Below are positions 1-9,388 of a DNA stretch of 64,000 nucleotides, piece after piece. The notes beneath the pieces were generated by a model. That model was not told the origin of the DNA. It made no database searches and saw only the letters and a program-made list of their open reading frames with translations. Each line of letters begins with the position of its first letter. Position 1 is the first letter of the stretch. A program made the position numbers and the translations under genes. The DNA is taken from NCBI RefSeq assembly GCF_900176515.1, contig NZ_FWXV01000022.1, forward strand, positions 26,564-90,563. The letters are read 5' to 3'. Source of the stretch: Kibdelosporangium aridum (GTDB taxonomy: Bacteria > Actinomycetota > Actinomycetes > Mycobacteriales > Pseudonocardiaceae).

Positions 1-1
1 G

Positions 2-211
2 ATGGCATCATCTCTCGCGCTGTCAGGCGAACCGGACGAAGCCTCGCTCGTCGGCATCCAAGCAGTCGAGTTGGCGTCGGCGACCTCTTCGCTGCGTACG
101 AAGCGCGAACTCCGTCGGACACTTCAGGTACTGACGCCGTGGAGCGGTCGGCCGGGCCCGGTCGAGCTGCGCTCTGCGCTCTCTGATTGGAACGTCACTG
201 CTCCTCAGTGA
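2..211 (+). CDS. C-terminal end of a regulator-like protein (partial)
   Basis: The frame is open from the window edge and stops at 211, so only about 69 C-terminal residues are visible and the true start lies outside. The helical, Ala/Leu/Arg-rich sequence, with a serine-arginine segment followed by LRRTLQVLTPW, resembles the TPR-like C-terminal tail of actinobacterial XRE-type helix-turn-helix proteins. No DNA-binding domain is visible here, so that assignment rests on style alone. It converges on and overlaps the next gene by 17 bases. Confidence 0.45.
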   Translation: MASSLALSGEPDEASLVGIQAVELASATSSLRTKRELRRTLQVLTPWSGRPGPVELRSALSDWNVTAPQ

Positions 212-1019
212 GCCAGTCTGTGACGGTTCGGATCGTAAATGCTTGCCATTCTTGGCTTTGCGGGTTCACGTACTGCGGGTCATCGTGGACGGCGAAGCCG
301 TGTTGCGCACCATCGATCTCCACCAACTTGTGCTCGACGCGAAGCTGCTGGGCTGCGGCCCGTGAGGCTTCGATCGAGACGAACGTGTCCTTCGTGCCGT
401 GGACGATCAGCGTCGGCGCCTGGATCTCGCCCAGCACCAGGTTCGGCCTGATCCAGAACACCTCATTCAGCATCGCTCGACCGTGTTTCACGGTCGGTGA
501 ATGGTCGATGTACCGGTGTTGCTCGAGCTGGTGCGCTGCCTTGTCACTGAGGTGGTCGTCAGTCCAGTGTGGCTTCTGGTTGATGTACCGGTCTTTGTAG
601 TTCAGCTGGGGGTTCAGCAGGACCAAGCGCGTCAGTTCGTCGGGTCGCTTGGCGGCGTAGTAGGCGCACAGGCCGCCGCCGAAGCTCGCGCCCAGCAGGC
701 TGATCGCAGTCGCGCCAGTGGTTTCGCGCAGGTACGCCAATGCCACGCGGATGTCGTTCAGATGGGCAGCCAACGTCGCCTCGTGCTGCACCCCGCCGCT
801 GCGGCCATGGCCTCGCAAGTCGTAGCGCAATGACGCGACGCCAGCCTCTCCCAGTCCAGTGGCCAGCCGGGTGAAGAACCCGCCTTCCTCGCGGGTGACC
901 CCGCCCCCGTGGACGAAGGCAACAGCTCGACTGGCGCGGTCACTTGGCGAGACGAGCGTTCCGTCGATGTGCAAGCCGTCAAGGGTTCGCAAGGTCACTT
1001 GACTGCTGTGAAGAGGCAA
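195..1019 (-). CDS. alpha/beta-hydrolase (esterase/peptidase-like)
   Basis: A 274-residue cytoplasmic protein of the alpha/beta-hydrolase fold. Visible marks are the oxyanion-loop HGGG near residue 37, the nucleophile elbow LLGASFGGG near residue 108, an acid-strand segment TLIVHGTKDTFV near residue 204, and a catalytic-His candidate in GAQHGFAVHD near residue 237. This order and size are typical of serine hydrolases of the dienelactone-hydrolase/prolyl-peptidase-like group. The substrate is unknown. The TTG start at 1019 has a GGAG five bases upstream; a GTG at 998 is an alternative. It is not clearly part of the glycosidase operon, which ends at 2012 on the same strand. Confidence 0.8.
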   Translation of the reverse strand: MPLHSSQVTLRTLDGLHIDGTLVSPSDRASRAVAFVHGGGVTREEGGFFTRLATGLGEAGVASLRYDLRGHGRSGGVQHEATLAAHLNDIRVALAYLRETTGATAISLLGASFGGGLCAYYAAKRPDELTRLVLLNPQLNYKDRYINQKPHWTDDHLSDKAAHQLEQHRYIDHSPTVKHGRAMLNEVFWIRPNLVLGEIQAPTLIVHGTKDTFVSIEASRAAAQQLRVEHKLVEIDGAQHGFAVHDDPQYVNPQSQEWQAFTIRTVTDWLTEEQ

Positions 1020-1888
1020 TGTCGCTCCATGCCGTCGTGGATCGGACCAACCCGATTCTCGCCTGTTGAAGGCAGACTCGCGAAGTTGGCGACCATCATG
1101 TCGGCTATGGCGGTAGACGGACAGTTGGCACTGCGTATGGCGAAGGCGTTGTCCAACGAGATCGACGCCGCATCCAATCTCTTGCGGCGGTCACTGATTC
1201 TGGTGCACGTCTCCGCCACCCGCCTGGACTCGCAACCCGAGGTTGAGCGCGATGCGCTCAACCTTCTCAACAGCACTCAAAAATCGGCGAACGTACGGCG
1301 CTGGAGGCGCTCGATTGGCGTGACTCGCGATGTAGTCGCGGCATCGCCGGTCGAGGGTCACAACATCCGGACCGTCGTGGACTCGCATAGACTGCAGACT
1401 GGCCAACGCCCTTCCTTCTCAACCGCGGCAAGGCCAACCGTCAGCTTGGTGACCTTGTCCATGTCGATTGCCAGACAGGCGAAAGGGGGATCCGCGTCGA
1501 GACTGGCGATACGGAAGAAGGACGTGGCAGTGGTTCCGCTGAGGAGCACTGGGACTTCGATGGTGCGCGTCGTCGTACCCCGCTGTCGTCTAGCAAGGCC
1601 TCCAGTCCGAACAGGCGATGATCCACGATTCCCTGCGTGAGCCAAGGCATTCTCTTATTCGGGCAGTCCGCGTCGGATTCTCTCGGCTTCATCGTCCTCG
1701 CGGCGAGCGTCGTGCTCATAGCGCTCGGCGACCAGGGTAGCCCGGTCAGCCAAGTCGGCTGGCGGCAGCACCGTGGCGGTATGTACAGCAGCGCGTACGC
1801 GCTCGATGATGGATACTGACCGGCCTGCGACGAACCACCCTGCCGGTTCGACTGCTCTGCTGAAGCCAGCGGCCAGAGTCAGCCCCAT
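995..1888 (-). pseudogene. decayed coding region, several frames
   Basis: No intact gene is found here, but stretches with protein-like sequence occur one after another in different minus-strand frames. Examples are LTQGIVDHRLFGLEALLD (about 1635-1580), VPVLLSGTTATSFFRIASL (about 1560-1500), VEKVERIALNLGL (about 1275-1235) and SLDNAFAIRSANCP (about 1170-1130). That pattern is expected of a single gene of roughly 250-300 codons broken by several indels. An upstream piece at 1888-1655 ending in AERIRRGLPE may belong to a second gene. I do not recognise the family. Confidence 0.35.
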
Positions 1889-2011
1889 TCGGCCCCAAGC
1901 CCACAGTTCGTGCCGTCACGACCACGATCGTCCTAGAATCTCGCTGCTGCCGGGACCCGCCTGTCGCCTTGGACATCGATGCCACGATGGTTCGACGGGA
2001 ATCCGGCTGAC

Positions 2012-4645
2012 CTACGCGTCGCAACTGTCCATGTGCGTGCCCGGGCCTACGGGGAAGCTTCGCCTGTCCGGCAACGTCACGGTGGCTGTCGTTCCTGGCG
2101 GAACGGTGACCGACAAGTGGAACCGACCGTCCTCGATACGCCACTTCGTCGCGATGCGGCCATACACGGAGTCGAGTTCGGCCTCAGCCCAGGTGATCCC
2201 GCCACCCGGCTCGGGACGTACGTCGAAGTGCCGGTATCCCGGTGCATCGTCGCGTAGCCGTATTCCCGCGGTGTGGCGGTGCAGGAATGACACGACGGCG
2301 CCCTTGCTGTAGTGGTTGAGCGAGGCGTGTGGGGTACCGTGCTCGTCGATGCCGTCCCAGTGCTCCCAGATCGTGGTCGCGCCGCGGTTGATCATGGTGA
2401 GCCACGACGGCTGGGTGTCCTGGAACAACAAGTCGTAGGCCACGTTCAAGTGCCCGGTGTCCGCAAGCACGGGCAGCAGGTACGGCGTTGCCAGGAACCC
2501 GGTGCCCAGGTGGGTGCCCGCCGCGCGGATCAGGGTGACGAGTCGTTCCGCCGTGGCGGCGCACATGTCCGCCGGTACCAAGTCGAAGGCCAGTGCTCGC
2601 ACATACGTGGCCTGCGTGTCCGGGGTGAGTGTGCCGTCGTCGGCGATGAACTCTTTGCGCCAGGCGTTGAGGGCATTCGCCGCAAGGAGTTCGTACCGGT
2701 CGGCATCATCCCGGTGACCGGTCATGGTTGAGATCTGGGACAGCAGTGACGCCGAGCGGTACAGATACGCGGTCGCCACCGCGCCGTGATCCGCGGTCCG
2801 GAAAGCCTCGTCTTCGGCGTCTGGTTCGCACCACTCGCCCCAGTGGAAGCCACCGTCCCAGAGGAATTCTTCATGTGGCGCGGGTTCCGGGCGGCGGGTC
2901 GCACGGTCCGGGTGCCTACGGGTGCGGGCCCGTTCCGCGGCGAAGTCCACCCACCGGGTCATCATCGGCCGGAATTCCTTGAGGACGTCGAGATCGCCGT
3001 AGACCCGGTACAGCTCCCACGGCACGATCACCGACGCGTCGCCCCACCCGGAGGAACCGGCGAACAGTTCCATCACCGGCAGATGCTGGATGGCGCGACC
3101 GCCGGGGTCGGGCGCGAAGTTGGTCAGGCAGCCGTTGTCCCATTGGTCCACGGCGAGGTCTCGCAGCCATTTCACGGAGAATCCCGCTACGTCGTAAAGG
3201 AATGCGGCCGTCGGCACGTAGAGCATCCAGTCGCCGGTCCAGCCCGCGCGTTCGCGTTGTGGACAGTCGGTGGGGATGTCGCAGGCGTTGGCGCGGAAGC
3301 TCCACACTGCGGCCTCGTGCAGTTTGTTGATCCGTTCGTCACTACAGCGGAACCACCCGGTGCGGCGCAGGTCGGTGTGCACGACGATGCCGCGCACGTC
3401 GTCTGTCGTGATCTGACGGGACGCGCCTTCCACACTGACGTACTGGAAACCGTGCGTGGTGTGCCGAGGTTCGAACACTTCGTCCGGTCGGCCACCGGAG
3501 ATCACCCGGTCGACTTGACCGGCCGGCAGCGCTTCGCCGGTCTGCCAGTGGATGGTACGCAGGTGCTCGACGGTGACGTCACCGTCCGGGCCGAGTGCTT
3601 CGCCATGGGTGAGAACGAGGTGATCTCCCTGCGGCACCTTCAGCCGGAGCCAGCCGTTGATGTTCTGGCCGAGGTTGATGACCTGCCGCCCGGATGACAA
3701 CCGGGCCACCGAAACGGGCGTCAGTTCCTCGATACGCCGCACGGGTGGCGCGGGTGACGTGGTGAGCCGGTCGAAATCGTCATAGCGCCCACCGCTGACG
3801 ACTGCGGCTTTCGACCAGGAAGCATCGTCGAAACTGGGAGCCGACCAGCCGGGCGTTTCGCGGCTCATGTCCACATTCTGGCCGTCCATGAGGTCCGCCG
3901 TGATCCATGCCGGTGTAGTCGTCCACGCGGAGTCGGTCCCCAGCACAGTGGTCGAGCCGTCCTCGTGCACTACGTGCAACTGGCACAACAAGGCTGTGTG
4001 GTCGCCGAACGAGTTCGGGATGCGCATCGCGCCGGTTCGGCCGCGAAACCAGCCGTCGGACACAATGGCGCCCAAGCTGTTTTCGCCCGTGCGGAGCTGG
4101 TCGGTGACGTCGTAGGTCTGGACGTGCAACACATCCCGGTAAGCGGTGTAGCCGGGTGTCAGTTCCAGGTCGCCGACGCGCTGTCCGTTCAGGAAGGTCT
4201 CGTGGACGCCATGCGCTGTGGCGTACAGCCGGGCACTCGTGACGGCTTCCGACAACGTGAAGTCCCGCCGGAACAGGTGCGCGGACCGGCTTCCGGCTTC
4301 CGGCAGGTTCCGCTCGTGGGGTTCGATCCACGTGGCTGTCCAGTCCTTGGCGCCGAGCCCGGTTTCCCAGAACGCGGGCTCGGACCAGGCGCTTTCGCCG
4401 AGATCGGTCCACACTTTGACCTGCCAGGTCACTCGCTGGCCGGAACCGGGCACGGGACCGGAGTAACGGACCAGCACGTGCTCGTCGGTGTCTACTCGCC
4501 CGGAATCCCAATCAGGGGTACGAATCTGGTATGCCGACTGTGCGGCGGAACCGGCAGGGAGCCACCACGACAGTCGTGGTTGGGCGACGTTCGTCCCCAA
4601 GGGGTTGTGCAGATGCTCAGCACGCAGGCGAGTAGGCGCCGTCAT
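2012..4645 (-). CDS. alpha-L-rhamnosidase, GH78 family
   Basis: An 877-residue inverting alpha-L-rhamnosidase expected to remove terminal rhamnose from glycosides. The N-terminal half has the beta-sandwich/rhamnosidase-N features of the family, with a jelly-roll segment including HGVHETFLNGQRVGDLELTP. The (alpha/alpha)6 barrel carries the GH78 signature DCPQRERAGWTGDWM near residue 455, which holds the proton donor, and TIWEHWDG near residue 760, which holds the general base. No signal peptide is seen, so it should act in the cytoplasm on imported glycoside. It is the last gene of the MFS-GH1-GH3-GH3-GH2-GH78 operon. Its ATG lies inside the end of the GH2 gene (29-base overlap), implying translational coupling. 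Confidence 0.93.
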   Translation of the reverse strand: MTAPTRLRAEHLHNPLGTNVAQPRLSWWLPAGSAAQSAYQIRTPDWDSGRVDTDEHVLVRYSGPVPGSGQRVTWQVKVWTDLGESAWSEPAFWETGLGAKDWTATWIEPHERNLPEAGSRSAHLFRRDFTLSEAVTSARLYATAHGVHETFLNGQRVGDLELTPGYTAYRDVLHVQTYDVTDQLRTGENSLGAIVSDGWFRGRTGAMRIPNSFGDHTALLCQLHVVHEDGSTTVLGTDSAWTTTPAWITADLMDGQNVDMSRETPGWSAPSFDDASWSKAAVVSGGRYDDFDRLTTSPAPPVRRIEELTPVSVARLSSGRQVINLGQNINGWLRLKVPQGDHLVLTHGEALGPDGDVTVEHLRTIHWQTGEALPAGQVDRVISGGRPDEVFEPRHTTHGFQYVSVEGASRQITTDDVRGIVVHTDLRRTGWFRCSDERINKLHEAAVWSFRANACDIPTDCPQRERAGWTGDWMLYVPTAAFLYDVAGFSVKWLRDLAVDQWDNGCLTNFAPDPGGRAIQHLPVMELFAGSSGWGDASVIVPWELYRVYGDLDVLKEFRPMMTRWVDFAAERARTRRHPDRATRRPEPAPHEEFLWDGGFHWGEWCEPDAEDEAFRTADHGAVATAYLYRSASLLSQISTMTGHRDDADRYELLAANALNAWRKEFIADDGTLTPDTQATYVRALAFDLVPADMCAATAERLVTLIRAAGTHLGTGFLATPYLLPVLADTGHLNVAYDLLFQDTQPSWLTMINRGATTIWEHWDGIDEHGTPHASLNHYSKGAVVSFLHRHTAGIRLRDDAPGYRHFDVRPEPGGGITWAEAELDSVYGRIATKWRIEDGRFHLSVTVPPGTTATVTLPDRRSFPVGPGTHMDSCDA

Positions 4646-7067
4646 CGGTGCGTCCTTTCGTCTGTTCGGCGATCACCACTACGTCGGTGGTCAGGTTGGT
4701 GTCGTCCGTGATCGTGACGTGGATTTCGCCGGGCCCGGTGGGGCGGATGACGGCCAGTGCCCGCCCGTTGAACGTGCGGTGGCCGTGACCGGTGAACGTT
4801 TCCTCGTTCGTGGGATCGGCGCTGCCGAGGCCCTGGAGAATGCCGGGACCGTTGACGGCCACAGTGATGCGGCGATCGGTGCCGGTGAACACGACGCCGT
4901 GCGAATCGACGAGGGTGATGTCGACGAACGCGAGGTCGTCCACGTCTGCCTTGATGAATGAGCGATCCACGGCCGCTGATAGGCGGACGTCGCCGATGGC
5001 CGTGGCCAGCTCGCTGCGCTCGGTTTTCCGACCGTCGCAATAGGACACTGCGGTGACGGTGCCTGGGATGAAGGTGGTCTCGAACTCGGTGCGGTAGCGG
5101 TGATGTTCACCGACAGGTTTGCGGCCGAGCGAGTTTCCGTTGACGAGCAGTTCGACTTCGTCGGCGTCGCTGTAGACCTCGACGACCAGGGGCTTGCCTT
5201 CGTGTCCGGGCCATGTCCAGGTCGCGAGGCTGTCGGTCCAGGCCCAGGGTGACGACATGGCTTGGCGGCCATAGGTTTCCGGGTTTTGGACGGCGATGTA
5301 CGGAGCGGACCGGAGACCGAAGACGATCTCGCGGTAGTACGAGGCGGGGCGGCGTACACCGGTGATGTCGATGTCGCCGCACCACGCGGTGAGCCATGGG
5401 TAGTTGCCGAGGAAGCTTCCCGGCTCGCCGGCGTATTGCGGCCTGCCGACGCCTGCTTCGCCGAGGTAGTCCCACCCGGTCCAGGTGAAGTCGCCGATGA
5501 CGTGCGGGTGTTGCTTGACCAGTCCCCACAGGCGGTCGATCTGGGTGGGGAACGTCTCGGAGCCGACGATGACCCGGTTCGGGAACAGCTTGCGGTCGAT
5601 TTCATAGCGACTGTCGAGGTAGTTCATGCCCGCGATGTCGAGCGTCGCGAACACCTCGGCGGTGCGGTCGGTGACGGGGTCTGACATGCCGACCCGGTCG
5701 AGGACTTCACCCCAGTCCGCCATCACGGTGTTGATGCCGGTCCCGTCGGTCGTCTGTGCCTTGAGGTCGTCGAGCACAGTGAGCAGGCCGTTGACGCCGC
5801 TGGTGACGAACCGGGTGCTGTCGAGGGCGCGCACGTGCTCGGCGAGCCGACGGGCCCAGACCGCTCCGTGCGGCGTGCCCACTTCGGGAATTTCGTTGCC
5901 GATGGAGTAGGCGAAGACGCTGGGGTGGTTCTGATCCTTGCGCACCATTGCGTTGAGATCGCGTTCCCACCAGTCGGCGAAGTCGAGCGCGTAGTCGAAG
6001 TCGCTCTTGCTCCTGGTCCACATGTCGAAGGCTTCGTCCATGACGAGCACGCCGAGCCGGTCGCAGGCGTCGAGCATTGCCCGGCTCATCGGATTGTGCG
6101 CGCTACGGATGGCGTTGAAGCCAGCCTGTTTGAGCAGCTCGACGCGTCGGTGTTCGGCCCTGGTGACGGCGGCGGCGCCGAGAATCCCGTTGTCGTGGTG
6201 GATGCACGCGCCGCGCAGAGTGACGACCTCGCCGTTGATCCGGAATCCACGTTCTGCGTCGAGCTGGAGGGTACGGATGCCAAACGTGGTCTCGGCTTCG
6301 TCGACGAGGTCATCCCCAGCCTGCACGGTGACGGCCGCACGGTAGAGGTGTGGCGTTTCAGGGCTCCACAGTGCCGGATCAAGCACGACCACGCGCTGGC
6401 GCAGCACGGCATCCTCGCCGGGAAGCACAGTCACCGGTGCGCGGTCCACCGCGACAGTTCGGTTCTGGCCGTCGAGCATTGTGGTCTCGACGGTGACGGT
6501 GGCGATCCGGGTGGCCTCGTTCTCGATTGTCGTGGCGATCTCGACGACGGCGCGCTGCGCGTCGATGTCAGGGGTTACGACACGCACACCGTGGAGTCCG
6601 ATGTGGACGGGTTCGGCGACGATCAGGTGGACGGGGCGGTGGATGCCCGCACCCGAGTACCACCGTGAATCCTGGTGTGCCCGGGCCTCGACTCGCAGGA
6701 CGTTCTCTTCGCCGTAGCGGAGGAAGTCGTCTGCCTTGATCGAGAACTCGGCGTATCCGGACGCCCAGCGGCCGGCGAGGTCGCCGTTGAGGTAGATCAG
6801 CGCGGACCGGTACACACCCTCGAACTCGATTCGGACCCGCTTCGAGGCGTACTCGTCGGGAACGAAGAACTTCTTCGTGTACTCCCACGTTCCGCCGCGG
6901 AAGAATCCCGTCGCCGCGCCGTCGCTCCACTCGGCATCACGCGGCGTGCTGATCACGGCGTCGTGCGGCAGGATTATGGGCTCTTCGGGAGGCGAAACGC
7001 CCAGTTCGGCGAACTCGTTCACCTTCGGTCGGACGGTCCATCCCTCGGAGAATGGCTGACGGATCAC
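4617..7067 (-). CDS. GH2-family glycoside hydrolase (beta-galactosidase/beta-glucuronidase type)
   Basis: An 816-residue GH2 enzyme with the usual order: sugar-binding jelly roll, Ig-like domain, TIM barrel, then accessory beta domains. The acid/base glutamate is in FAYSIGNEIPE near residue 393 and the nucleophile candidate is the Glu of VGSETFPTQ near residue 498. The HNPMSRAMLDACDRLGVLV segment before them is the standard barrel signature. Specificity (galactoside, glucuronide or galacturonide) cannot be fixed from sequence. No signal peptide is visible. The GTG start at 7067 overlaps the stop of the GH3 gene as GTGA. It probably trims an inner or branching sugar of the same glycoside as its neighbours. 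Confidence 0.9.
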   Translation of the reverse strand: MIRQPFSEGWTVRPKVNEFAELGVSPPEEPIILPHDAVISTPRDAEWSDGAATGFFRGGTWEYTKKFFVPDEYASKRVRIEFEGVYRSALIYLNGDLAGRWASGYAEFSIKADDFLRYGEENVLRVEARAHQDSRWYSGAGIHRPVHLIVAEPVHIGLHGVRVVTPDIDAQRAVVEIATTIENEATRIATVTVETTMLDGQNRTVAVDRAPVTVLPGEDAVLRQRVVVLDPALWSPETPHLYRAAVTVQAGDDLVDEAETTFGIRTLQLDAERGFRINGEVVTLRGACIHHDNGILGAAAVTRAEHRRVELLKQAGFNAIRSAHNPMSRAMLDACDRLGVLVMDEAFDMWTRSKSDFDYALDFADWWERDLNAMVRKDQNHPSVFAYSIGNEIPEVGTPHGAVWARRLAEHVRALDSTRFVTSGVNGLLTVLDDLKAQTTDGTGINTVMADWGEVLDRVGMSDPVTDRTAEVFATLDIAGMNYLDSRYEIDRKLFPNRVIVGSETFPTQIDRLWGLVKQHPHVIGDFTWTGWDYLGEAGVGRPQYAGEPGSFLGNYPWLTAWCGDIDITGVRRPASYYREIVFGLRSAPYIAVQNPETYGRQAMSSPWAWTDSLATWTWPGHEGKPLVVEVYSDADEVELLVNGNSLGRKPVGEHHRYRTEFETTFIPGTVTAVSYCDGRKTERSELATAIGDVRLSAAVDRSFIKADVDDLAFVDITLVDSHGVVFTGTDRRITVAVNGPGILQGLGSADPTNEETFTGHGHRTFNGRALAVIRPTGPGEIHVTITDDTNLTTDVVVIAEQTKGRTDDGAYSPAC

Positions 7068-9388
7068 GCGCTCACCGCCGGCAGCAGCACCGATCCGGTG
7101 CCGCGGACGTCGTCGCTTGCGAACGCGGCCAGCACAGTGACCTCACCGGGTTCGACGCCTCGCGTGCCGTCCGGCTGGGTGTAGGCCAGGCGTGCGGCGG
7201 GGACGTCGAAGGTGAGTCCACGGCGTTCCCCAGGGGCGAGTTTCACCCTCTGGAAGGCGAGTAATTGGCGGACAGGACGCACCACCGTGGCGGCTTCGTC
7301 CCGGCCGTAGAGCTGAACGACGGTAGCTCCGGCGCGAGTTCCGGTGTTGGCCACGGTGCACGTGGCCTGGATCGCGGTCCGCTCGGCATCGAACCCCACG
7401 TGCTCGAGTTCAAGGGAGAAGGTGGTGTAGCTCAGTCCGTGTCCGAAGGCGAACAACGGACCGTTGTCGGCCAGATCACCATAGCCGTGCCGCATCCCGG
7501 TGGGGTGCTCATACCCACTGCCGTAGTGATGGCCGTGGTACAGCGGAAGTTGCCCGGTCGTACGCGGGAACGTGGAGGGGAGCTTGCCGCTCGGGTTGAC
7601 CTTGCCGGTGAGCACCCGGGCGATGGCGTCGCCGGCGTACTGCCCCAGCAGGGGAGCCAACAGCATGGCCGACGAGACGGCTGCCGCGTCCGCCAGCAAC
7701 AGAGGGCGTCCCGACACGACCACGGTCACAACCGCGCGACCGGTACGCGCCAGCGCGGCGAGCAATGCGTCCTGGTTGCCGGGCAACCGGAGTTGAGCGC
7801 TGCTTTGGCCCTCGCCCGCGGTGTTGTTGCCGACCCATCCGGTGCGCTCACCGACAACCGCGATGACGACATCCGCTTCGCCGACCGCATCCCGGACGGC
7901 GTCGACGTCTACTGGTTTGGAGTCGTCCAATGAACCGAGGCTCTCGTAACGAACGTGCGGGTGTCGCGCCCGCAGAGCATCGAGGACCGTGCGTGCTTCG
8001 GGGTACAGCTGCCGGGCGTGTGCCTCGAACGCCGGCTCGATTCCGGGGAACCGGACCTGGAACAGATCGGTGAAGACCTGCTCGGGAACCCGTCCGGACA
8101 TGATCTCCGCGATGCCGAGCGGTACCTCCCGGTTGGCGACCGCGGTGTAAGCGCCGAAGTGGATGCGGATCTCGTCCGCAGCGGGACCGACCACAACGAC
8201 GTCCCGACCGGTGACATCGAGCGGGAGGCCTCCGTCGTTTTGCAGCAGCACGATCGCCTGTTCGGCGACGTCCTGCCCGAGATGCTGGTTCGGTTCCTTC
8301 CCCGACGGGGCAGCGGGCTTCGTGGGCGGTGCCAGCTCAGGGATCAGGCCGAGGCGTTGCTTCACCCGCAGGACTCGGGTCACCGCGCGATCGAGATCCG
8401 CTTCTTGGATCAAACCCTCCTTGAGGGCTTCGCCGAGCGAGGAGAAGATCTCGTTGTTCGGCAGTTCGACGTCCAGACCGGCGTGCAGCGCCTGCGCGGC
8501 GGCCTCGGCCGGGCTGGTGGCGGTGTGGTAGGTCTTGAGCAGCATGCTGATCGAGTCGTAGTCGCTGACCACCGCGCCGGGCAGACCCAGTTCGCCGCGC
8601 AGCAGATCGCTGAGCAGCCACGGATCGGCGGCCGCGGGAATGCCGTCGATCTCGTTGTAGGAGTTCATCACCGAATCGAGGCCTGCCTCGGCGATCGCCC
8701 GCCGGAACGGCTCGGCGTACACATCCCGCACAGCGCGCCGGCCGAGTTGTGCGGCCGCCTGGTTCAGCCCACCTTCCGACGCGCCGTACCCCGTGAAGTG
8801 CTTGGCCACCGCCGTGACCCCGGTGTCGCCGTGCACGCCGTTGATCCCCTGGACGAACGCGACGCCCATCTGCGAGATCAGCTCGGGATCCTCACCGTAG
8901 GTCTCGTGGACCCGGCCCCAGCGCGGATCCCGCGCCACATCCAGCACGGGAGAGAAACACAGGTGCACGTTCGCCTGTCGCATCTCGGCACTGGTGATCG
9001 CGGCGCACGCCTTGGTCAGCTCAGGCGCGAAGGTCGCGGCCTGTGCCCACGCGGTGGGGAACTGGGTGCCTGATTCGTGCAGGAAGCCGTTGACTCCCTC
9101 CCCGTGCACGAGCGCGCCGATTCCGAACGGGCTGATCTCGCGGGACTGTTCCTGGAGTTCACCCAGCAACCGCTGGAAGACCGACAGATCCGCGTCGAGC
9201 AGCCAGACCATCGACAGGTGCCCGACGCCATGCGGACGCAGCTCGGGCAGCCGGGTGAAATCCCAGCCACCACCGGACCCGGCTTGGGTGACGAAACCCA
9301 GCTCGTAGACGGACAAACCTTGCAACTGGGCGATCTTCTGGTCGATGTCCAGACGGCGGACAAGGGCGTGGATGTCGCGTGAGGTCAC
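7064..9388 (-). CDS. GH3-family beta-glycosidase
   Basis: A retaining beta-glucosidase/xylosidase-type GH3 enzyme of 774 residues. The N-terminal TIM-like domain has the substrate-pocket motif VAKHFTGYG near residue 170 and the nucleophile Asp in GAVVSDYDSISML near residue 265. A (alpha/beta)6 sandwich and a C-terminal fibronectin-III-like domain follow. The open frame runs upstream to 9628, but the extra N-terminal residues lie inside the neighbouring gene and have no GH3 character. The GTG at 9388 overlaps the upstream stop as GTGA and is preferred. No signal peptide is seen. It differs clearly from the second GH3 enzyme in the operon, so the two probably cut different linkages. Confidence 0.92.
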   Translation of the reverse strand: MTSRDIHALVRRLDIDQKIAQLQGLSVYELGFVTQAGSGGGWDFTRLPELRPHGVGHLSMVWLLDADLSVFQRLLGELQEQSREISPFGIGALVHGEGVNGFLHESGTQFPTAWAQAATFAPELTKACAAITSAEMRQANVHLCFSPVLDVARDPRWGRVHETYGEDPELISQMGVAFVQGINGVHGDTGVTAVAKHFTGYGASEGGLNQAAAQLGRRAVRDVYAEPFRRAIAEAGLDSVMNSYNEIDGIPAAADPWLLSDLLRGELGLPGAVVSDYDSISMLLKTYHTATSPAEAAAQALHAGLDVELPNNEIFSSLGEALKEGLIQEADLDRAVTRVLRVKQRLGLIPELAPPTKPAAPSGKEPNQHLGQDVAEQAIVLLQNDGGLPLDVTGRDVVVVGPAADEIRIHFGAYTAVANREVPLGIAEIMSGRVPEQVFTDLFQVRFPGIEPAFEAHARQLYPEARTVLDALRARHPHVRYESLGSLDDSKPVDVDAVRDAVGEADVVIAVVGERTGWVGNNTAGEGQSSAQLRLPGNQDALLAALARTGRAVVTVVVSGRPLLLADAAAVSSAMLLAPLLGQYAGDAIARVLTGKVNPSGKLPSTFPRTTGQLPLYHGHHYGSGYEHPTGMRHGYGDLADNGPLFAFGHGLSYTTFSLELEHVGFDAERTAIQATCTVANTGTRAGATVVQLYGRDEAATVVRPVRQLLAFQRVKLAPGERRGLTFDVPAARLAYTQPDGTRGVEPGEVTVLAAFASDDVRGTGSVLLPAVSA

